Of a stretch of 64,000 bases of DNA, positions 57,496 through 64,000 are shown in pieces; positions within the stretch are counted from its first letter, which is position 1; every line of letters starts with the position of its first letter. This stretch comes from Pseudeuparius sepicola (Eukaryota; Arthropoda; Insecta; Coleoptera; Anthribidae). The notes under the pieces were generated by a model, which worked only from the letters and a program-made list of their open reading frames with translations, was not told the DNA's origin and ran no database searches. The DNA is taken from positions 10,744,001 to 10,808,000 of the forward strand of contig OY987306.1 in the NCBI GenBank assembly GCA_963920635.1, in the 5' to 3' direction. The position numbers and the translations under genes are program-made.

Positions 57496-57906
57496 CAGGT
57501 TGTAACTGAACTGATGGTCAAAAATGAAACCACGTATTCTTGGAGTCAAAATAAGGGCACTTCTTCATATATTTTTTTCTCCTACGGGCCATAGTTTTTT
57601 TTTATACAGAGCGTAGAAATTTAGAGAAAAATACACATATTTCTTAGTATCTCTAGAAGTATACGAGATATTCTCTCCAAACTTAAAAATTTAAGCTTAA
57701 TATGAAGCTTCTGAGGTCCCCAGTTGCGGAGATACAGGGTGTTATTAAAATTAATTAGTTCAGAAAAATATGAATACCCTGTATAATCGCATTTTTTAAG
57801 TTTGTTTTGAATGGTAAATTCAATGGTTAACAAAAAGTATCTCTTAGTATGTTTTCTCAGCCGTTTCTTAATTAGTTTCAGGGGTAATATAACAAGTGGT
57901 GTGCCT

Positions 57907-58047
57907 ATTATCGATAATACCTTTCGTTAATTTTACGAATTATAATCCCAAAGCTGAAAATACCACGACTGCGCAGCAGGAGTGGTATTTTCTTAGCATT
58001 GGGATTATAATGAGTGATAAATTAAGGAAAGGTATTATCTATTATTA
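57907..58047. repeat. Capped hairpin
   Basis: TCGATAATACCTTTC and TTATAATCCCAA at the left pair with TTGGGATTATAA and GGAAAGGTATTATC at the right. The inner stem is GAAAATACCAC/GTGGTATTTTC and the cap ACGACTGCGCAGCAGGAG. Confidence 0.8.
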
Positions 58048-58241
58048 GCGGCATACCACGAGTTGTATTTAAAAAGAGAATTTAACAACTGCAAGTAGTT
58101 AGTTTGACAGCTGCTGTCATTTAGAGGCTCATTTTTTGCTTCGTTGTCATGGCAATTCAAAAAATTTCCGGAAATATTCTCACTTGCTCTAGGCAGAAGG
58201 ATGTGATTACAGCGGAAATTTTTTTGACAATAGTACATTGT

Positions 58242-58356
58242 GTACCTAGTAGGAAAAGCTGAACATTCCCGGACGACCGTAAAGATTGCCTGTCGAGGCG
58301 TAAGCCGAGACTGGCAATACGGAGTCGGGGAATGTGGCTTTCCCTACGAGGTATAC
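58242..58356. repeat. Nested hairpin beside the recombinase gene
   Basis: GTACCTAGTAGG, AAAGC and AACATTCCC pair with GGGAATGT, GGCTTTCCCTACGAGGTAT. Inside, ATTGCC and GTCGAGGC pair with GCCGAGAC and GGCAAT around TAA. Its first 79 bases are part of the 92-bp block found unchanged at 5.7 kb. Confidence 0.85.
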
Positions 58357-58598
58357 ATACTATTTTTCCGAAAATCGAAAATTACTCAAAGAACATAAAT
58401 TATTACAATCAACTTGTTAAAATTTTGAAATAAGCATTATTAATTTTATTCACAAATAAAGGATGCCGTGAAATATTTGTTTTGTAACTATGGAAACAAA
58501 GTAATATTGAATTGTCAAACTTGACGCATGAAAAGTTTATTTTTGGCGTTTTCCGCGTTTTCGAACGTTCTAAAAGGCAAAAGTAAAAGTATAAAGTG

Positions 58599-59272
58599 AT
58601 GAGTGATGATGACTGTTCCATTTCTGGAACCCCCCCAGAACTCACGGAAGCAGTAAATACTGCCTCCTTGGATTTGTTGCCAACAAAATCCAGAGAAAAA
58701 TATAACTATGCATACAATCGTTTTATGGAATATCGTAAGAATAAAAATGCAAGTTCATTCTCAGAAAATGTTGTAATGGCATACTTCTTGGAGCTTGGTT
58801 CCAAGATGAAATCTTCTGCTTTGTGGGCGAACTATTCAATGTTGAAGGCAACCCTTGCAATTAGACATGATGTGGATATATCTAAATATCCAAAACTTCG
58901 TTCATTATTGAAACGGCAGGCAGAAGGCTATAGGCCAAAAAAATCCAAGATTTTAACTAAAGAACAAATCAACAAATTTATCCAGGAAGCTTCAGATAAA
59001 GAATATTTAATGATTAAGGTAGGTCACAAAACTTCAATTTTTATTCGGATTATTTACATATTTATTTATTCTTGTAGGTTGCTGTAATATTTGGTATTTC
59101 TGGAGCTTGTAGAATGGACGAGTTAGTTAAAATGACCTTACAAGATGTAGAAGACCTACAATCTAAGCTTTTAGTTGGCATACCAGACTCTAAAACGAAT
59201 ACATCAAGATCATTTGTAGTAAAAATTGTTTTCGAAAAACTTGTTCTCAATCATTTTTTTAGTTTATAAATA
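58599..59272 (+). pseudogene. Tyrosine-recombinase (Crypton-like) gene, 3'-truncated
   Basis: Exon 1 (58599-59018) starts MSDDDCSISGTPPELTEAVN and includes LLPTKSREKYNYAYNRFMEY, ENVVMAYFLELGSKMKSSAL, ISKYPKLRSLLKRQAEGY and RPKKSKILTKEQINKFIQEA. This is the SAM-like core-binding domain of the family. A 59-bp intron (GTAGGT to TTGTAG) precedes exon 2 (from 59078), VAVIFGISGACRMDELVKMT and LQDVEDLQSKLLVGIPDSKT followed by NTSRSFVV. The Arg in GACR is the first catalytic Arg. After about 59222 the family match stops and the rest of the catalytic domain (H-x-x-R, Tyr) is missing; a small inverted repeat begins at 59272. The GTG at 58596 is less likely as start. This gene family is widespread in arthropods, usually with an intron at this position. 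Confidence 0.82.
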
Positions 59273-59710
59273 ACTGTAAGGAAATAATATTTCCTTACAG
59301 TACAAAAATAAATATTTCCTAACAGTTACTTTCCGTTGCCTGGCAACGACTAATTGCAAGGAAATATTGACTTTTTCTTTCAAAAATGTTATCAAAAATG
59401 TCAATATTTCTGATTGATTTTCGGAAAATGTCATTATTATAATGTGACATTGTAACAATTAGATACCCGACAAAAATTTTGATAATAATTTCGATTAATT
59501 TACGTGTAGGTATGGAATTTTCTTACCGAATCCCCCACGTTCTTGAATTAATATCCGGAAATTTTTCTCTAACACGAATTTTTTAAGAAAATTATCCCTC
59601 TTCGCTATGCGACTCGTGATAATTATCAAAAAATTCGTGTACTCGAAAAATTTCCGGCAATAATTCAAGCACTAGGGAGATTACTAGTGAAAATACCACT
59701 AGTGGTATTA

Positions 59711-60030
59711 TCGCTGAAATCATCACCTGATTGGTTAATAATTCAAAAATCATATCATTTCATTGGTCCATATTGGCATGCGTTGAATTCTCGCTGAAAT
59801 CATCACCTGATTGGTTAATATTTCAAAAATCATATCATTTCATTGGTTCATATTGGCAGGCGTTGAATTCTCGCTGAAATCATCACCTGATTGGTTAATA
59901 TTTCAAAAATCATATCATTTCATTGGTTCATATTGGCAGGCGTTGAATTCTCGCTGAAATCATCACCTGATTGGTTAATATTTCAAAAATCATATCATTT
60001 CATTGCTTCATATTGGCAGGCGCTGAATTC
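59711..60030. repeat. Four tandem copies of an 80-bp unit
   Basis: Units start at 59711, 59791, 59871 and 59951, each with TCGCTGAAATCATCACCTGA and ending CG(T/C)TGAATTC. There are only a few substitutions between units and no length change. Confidence 0.95.
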
Positions 60031-60405
60031 TCAAAGAAATGCAATGCTGCAATAAACAAGTTACTTTAAGAATAAATCTAACAATCTGTGGAAGTCAATT
60101 AAACTTGGCATTATTTGAATCATTTGGCTGCCAACTTTGCACTAGTATCAATATTTTGAAAAATGATTGACTGATATGCACTTTTTCTATGGACTTGCCA
60201 ATTGCGTGTATTGAAAGAGACGGTGGTCATTTCGAACATTTAATAATTTAATTTTCTAGCTTCTAGTAGCATTACGTTTCTTTTATTATCGATTTTGCTT
60301 TTGTATTTTGTTAAATAAAGTTTAATTGACATCCACAGATTGCTAGATATTTATTCTAAAAGTGACTATTGTTCATTGCAGCGTTGCCGTTCTTTGAAAA
60401 TAAGT
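60024..60405. repeat. Inverted repeat after the tandem array
   Basis: CTCAAAGAA-TGCAATGCTGCAAT, then GTTACTTTAAGAATAAATC, then AATCTGTGGAAGTCAATTAA, matches in inverse the stretch at 60300-60405. The left arm begins in the last tandem unit. Confidence 0.7.
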
Positions 60406-61143
60406 AAGAAACCTCTGCGAATATGAAAAAATACTAAGAGATACTTTTTGTTAACCATTGAAATTTCCATTCAAAACAAATTTAAAAAATGCGATTATAC
60501 AGGGTATTCATATTTTCCTGAACTAAGGAATTTTAATAACACCCTGTATCTCCGCAACTGGGAGCCTCAGAAGCTTCATGTCAACCTTAAGTTTGACGAC
60601 TCATCTGCTCATGTGACACGCCAAGTTTGAAGAAAAAATCTCATATTATACTTCTAGAGATGCTAAGAAATATGTGTATTTTTCTCCAAACTTCTACGCT
60701 CTGTATAAAAAAAACTATGGCCCGTAGAAGAAAAGAATATATGAAGAAGTGCCCTTATTTTGACTCCAAGAATACGTGGTTTCATTTTTGATCATCAGTT
60801 CAGTTACACCCTGAATATTATGCTATAAATATGCTGATATCCAATTCAAACCAGTTAAATTAATCATGCAACTAGGTATATGAATAATGATAAACTCTAT
60901 AATTCTGTTGTTTAAGTTCTATCTTTGATTTTTGGATAAAGAAATTCCACTTAAGAAAAATAGCTCACTTGTATCCTCGAATATTTGCTCGTTTTATTTG
61001 CAGCTTTAACTTGCTTTTACTGGTATATTTTCCATAAAAATGTCATATTTATCTCATATTAGTTTTATTAAATAATTCTGTAAACATTTTATCATTGAAT
61101 AAATTGGTTTTAAATTATAAATATCATTTTTGGGACTATTAAA

Positions 61144-61630
61144 ATGCCACGATAATGTAGTGTTGTAGGATGTAAAACATATTACAAAAGCCAGGAAAAA
61201 ATGTCATCATAACAACATTTGCTTAGCATCGGGATGAAAATTTGCGCCAAAAATGGATTCGTCAAATTCCAACTGAGATTTAATTTCTAAAAAAAACCTA
61301 AAGTATGTGTGACTAACATATTTTCAAGAAAGTAGGCAAATGTGTTGCGGGAGGAAAATACAGGGAATATCACCTAAGCTAAAGGACGGTGCTGTTCCAA
61401 AATTTTTTGAGAATGTGACAAAATATTTGAGTGCAGTGCCGTTTAACTCTCAGCCCAAATATCTTAGGCAGGTTGAAAATTTTGAAAAAGCAATTAGAGA
61501 AAGCCTTTGTGCACCAAACCAATAATGTAATAGATGAAAGAAAACTCCTCAAATTATTACGAAATTTGTTTTCTCTACTTATCTCCAAAAATGCCGTTTA
61601 TTATGTAGGACTAAGTTGGTCACGTGACTA
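61144..61630 (+). pseudogene. THAP-domain protein relic
   Basis: MPR-stop-CSVVGCKTYYKSQEKMSS gives the C-x4-C start of a THAP finger. A second frame gives TTFA then ENLRQKWIRQIPTEI, and another VCVTNIF, the C-x2-H region with His replaced by Asn. Further on, ISPKLKDGAVPKFFENVTKY and LSAVP resembles the conserved tail after the domain. At least three stops or shifts occur. A P-element-like or host THAP gene cannot be told apart. Confidence 0.72.
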
Positions 61631-64000
61631 AGCGATTTTGCGTTAGCGCCACGGCCTGTCTTTATCGTTGGCCTCGTCTAATAATAAGTCGAGGCTACTA
61701 TTGTAGTTTTTCTACAAATATTATAAATTATTGTTCAGATTTTGGATTTTTATTGTACTAAATTTTTTAATCACGGACAACTTTGAAACTACTAAAATTA
61801 TGTATTTCTAGCTAAAATTATTATTTGATAGTCTTGGATAAAATATAGTATTTTAAGGCGAGTGTCATAAATCAACTTTATGAATAAGAGCCATATATTT
61901 TTATTAAATAATATACTATTTGGAACGACACCATAAAAATTTAGCGAAATTGGGACAACATGGCGACATATCCTTATCTTTATTTTTAACAATGATTAAT
62001 ATATTACACTAAACTAAGACAAACAGAGAACGCAAGTTTTCTATACATAGAATTCCGGTCAAACTTCCCAAATATGGCACGAATATTCATGGCCTGTCAA
62101 TAATGAAGCGCTACACCGCGTTCTCCAAATATAGTTGAACTTTTCGCCATGCGCCTGATAATGTCGATGTCGCGAGCAGAAGTTTGCAGTCTGCCCCATT
62201 CAAACTATTGGCATATTATCGAACTACTTGAGATAATTCCATTTGAAGGTGGCTCAAGTCGGAGATACCCCTCAGGTGCTGGTGATGTAAACTTTAAGTT
62301 TAAAACATAGCTTGTAACGAGTTCTAACTAAATATGACCAAGTTTCCCAATTTGGTAGTTGTTTGTTCTAGGTACAACTATCTATAAATAGAAGCACAAG
62401 ATAACTTGTTCCTAGAGTGGGGGGACCTAGACACTGGGTGCTATGTCAAAATATACCGTGTGAGCCGAAAATGCCTTAGTAAAATGTTGCTAGTTTGAAA
62501 GGTTGAAAATAAAACTTGATTTTCGAAAAATTGTAATAATTCTAAAACCGTTGAAGGTATCTTATTCAAAATTGACACATTTGGGTATTCGAAGGTGAGA
62601 AATCAAATTCGGTACTAGTTTGAACCTAGTTCCTATATAGAGGGCGCTTGGTGCGAACTTCGTGATGAATTAAATTCTGCATAATATTTTACCCTGTGAA
62701 GCTGGGAATGTTTTGACTTCGAGCTAGAGAAGAGTCATCATTTCCACGTAAAAAAATAAACTCTGGGTCAATATAAATATCTCAAGCCGTTTGCGAGATA
62801 ATTGTCGACACTGGAAAAAGAATAAAAAACTAAATTTTAAAAATACAACATAATTTATTCAAAATACAAAATGTTTTTTAAAAGTTACTTTTTATTTAAT
62901 AAAGAGCCTAAGAAAGTGTCTTAGGGTAAACGGGGGACACTTTCAACACCTGTTGAAGTAAATTTGTTGTATTGCTTCACGTTCGCAAAGTTGATGAGCG
63001 AGTGACTACAAACGCTCTTTCAAAACCATGTCGTCCTCAGAACCATCACAGGTGTCACTCGTCACATTTAGCGTAATCTCAATAATATTTGATTCCTGAA
63101 TCACCATAAGGTGATTTTGGAGAAGAGTTTCTTGATAACAAGGAACTTTTCTCAAAAACGTACAAAAAAACTGAAAGTCATTCTCGCCCTTTTCTCAGAT
63201 CCGCAACAGATCCTGATCACGACCACAACCTCCTATACAAAATTTTTAACCCCAGGTGTAAAAAATATGCATCTGAACTTTAAAAAATTCTAAAGGCAAC
63301 CAAAAAAATTAAAAAATATTTTCAGAAGTGTATTAAAATTAAAACCTTTACTTAACGGCGCTGTCCTAGTCAGCTGGTAATATAAACTCCACACACAAGT
63401 TTATTCTGTTCGTGAGCGTCAGAACTTAACACTCTCTAGCGCGTATAAGAAATAAGCCCACTGACGTATAATAAAACTGCGAATCCATGATGAAATAACT
63501 CCATAAGATTAGGTTAAAACTTTTTTGCCTTACGACTCACTACTGAATCACTCTATATAAATGACCATGCTTCACTCTTTGACTCATTCTCTTCAGATTC
63601 CCCAAGTCTACTCAACAGCGTAACTTCAAGGTTAAGACTTCAAACAAAATCAACGCTACATGTGGCAATGATAACTAATTCTCCGCGTCGTAGTATTCTC
63701 TATTAATTTTTGTACTCGTTGTTGTCATGCTGTAATAATAGCTAAATACGTGAGATTAATACGTCAGAGCCGATCATTGCCGATCCCTTTTTAACCAAGA
63801 TTAAATGGATATAGGTATACACTGTGGACAAGCATTTCGGATTCCAATTTTAGCCGACGTCTAACAGAGAAATATGTCGCCACACATATTAAGTCTGTAC
63901 TATAATTACTTTTCTCACATTATATTCACTATCCTACGGAGCCTACAAATAAGAGTTTCGCTTGAAAGGATAGATGGTTCGAGGAAGATGTACAATATGA
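61631..64000. other. Unassigned sequence with one dispersed repeat
   Basis: No gene is recognised. Positions 63385-63510 match 13425-13550. A segment near 62690 (TTTTACCCTGTGAAGC) resembles an end of the CAGGGTG group, without a visible partner. Confidence 0.45.

Larger units (their letters stand above)
57496..60813. mobile_element. Long-TIR CAGGGTG structure enclosing a tyrosine-recombinase fragment
   Basis: The left end is TA-CAGGTTGTAACTGAACTGAT and the right end, on the other strand, CAGGGTGTAACTGAACTGAT. The arms of about 370 bases are closely similar and share CCACGTATTCTTGGAGTCAA and TAACAAAAAGTATCTCTTAG. Each arm also contains a mini-insert bounded TA-CAGGGTGTTATT and ATACCCTG-TA. 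The 2.5 kb interior holds, in order, a capped hairpin, the recombinase gene fragment, an 80-bp tandem array and an inverted repeat. The recombinase is probably a nested insertion, not the gene of the TIR element. Confidence 0.75.

Overview
The window is animal nuclear DNA, most likely from an insect with a large, transposon-filled genome. It is AT-rich and has no bacterial-style operons. It holds split protein-coding exons with GT/AG borders, and it is crowded with eukaryotic DNA transposons, non-LTR and Penelope-like retroelement remnants and MITEs. The order of insect cannot be fixed from what is visible.

The host gene I recognise is on the minus strand: an insect-type NMDA glutamate receptor subunit 2 (Nmdar2). 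Two exons are clear. They lie at 27091-26924 and 15298-15111 and are joined in phase across an 11.6 kb intron. A third, phase-compatible candidate exon is at 36142-36038. Most of the window can be read as intronic DNA of this gene, colonised by mobile elements. Several insertions lie very near the exons; one long-TIR element stops 24 bp short of a 3' splice site.

Layout. 0-6 kb: a hAT-like element holding a mariner remnant, a GC-rich patch, two tandem 600-bp units each with a 120-nt hairpin and a 5S-rRNA-like segment, and small MITEs. 6.3-12.75 kb: a three-level nest, a pogo-type transposon interrupted by a long-TIR mariner-like element that is itself interrupted by a piggyBac element. 13-17 kb: a THAP-domain relic, a Harbinger derivative, the Nmdar2 exon and an adjacent long-TIR element. 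17-25 kb: long-TIR and palindromic elements and a Penelope-like fragment. 25-36 kb: long-TIR elements, near-perfect foldbacks and MITEs around the second Nmdar2 exon. 36-42 kb: inverted satellite arrays and a broken multi-exon IS630/Tc1-type transposase gene. 42-45.2 kb: an RLE-class (R4/Dong-like) non-LTR retrotransposon between TAA repeats, with a second truncated copy in its tail. 47-55 kb: a pogo-like MITE, then a Tc1 element with 80-bp GC-rich TIRs, expanded to 5.4 kb by nested insertions. 57.5-60.8 kb: a long-TIR structure that includes a spliced tyrosine-recombinase (Crypton-like) gene fragment. 61.1-61.6 kb: a second THAP relic. The last 2.4 kb shows nothing recognisable except one dispersed repeat.

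The main theme is a set of elements with TA target sites, CAGGGTG-type ends and inverted repeats of hundreds of bases, plus a second class of palindromes whose loops carry a similar GC-rich cap. None of the transposase genes looks fully intact. The Tc1 gene is nearest, with only a small loss in its DNA-binding domain.
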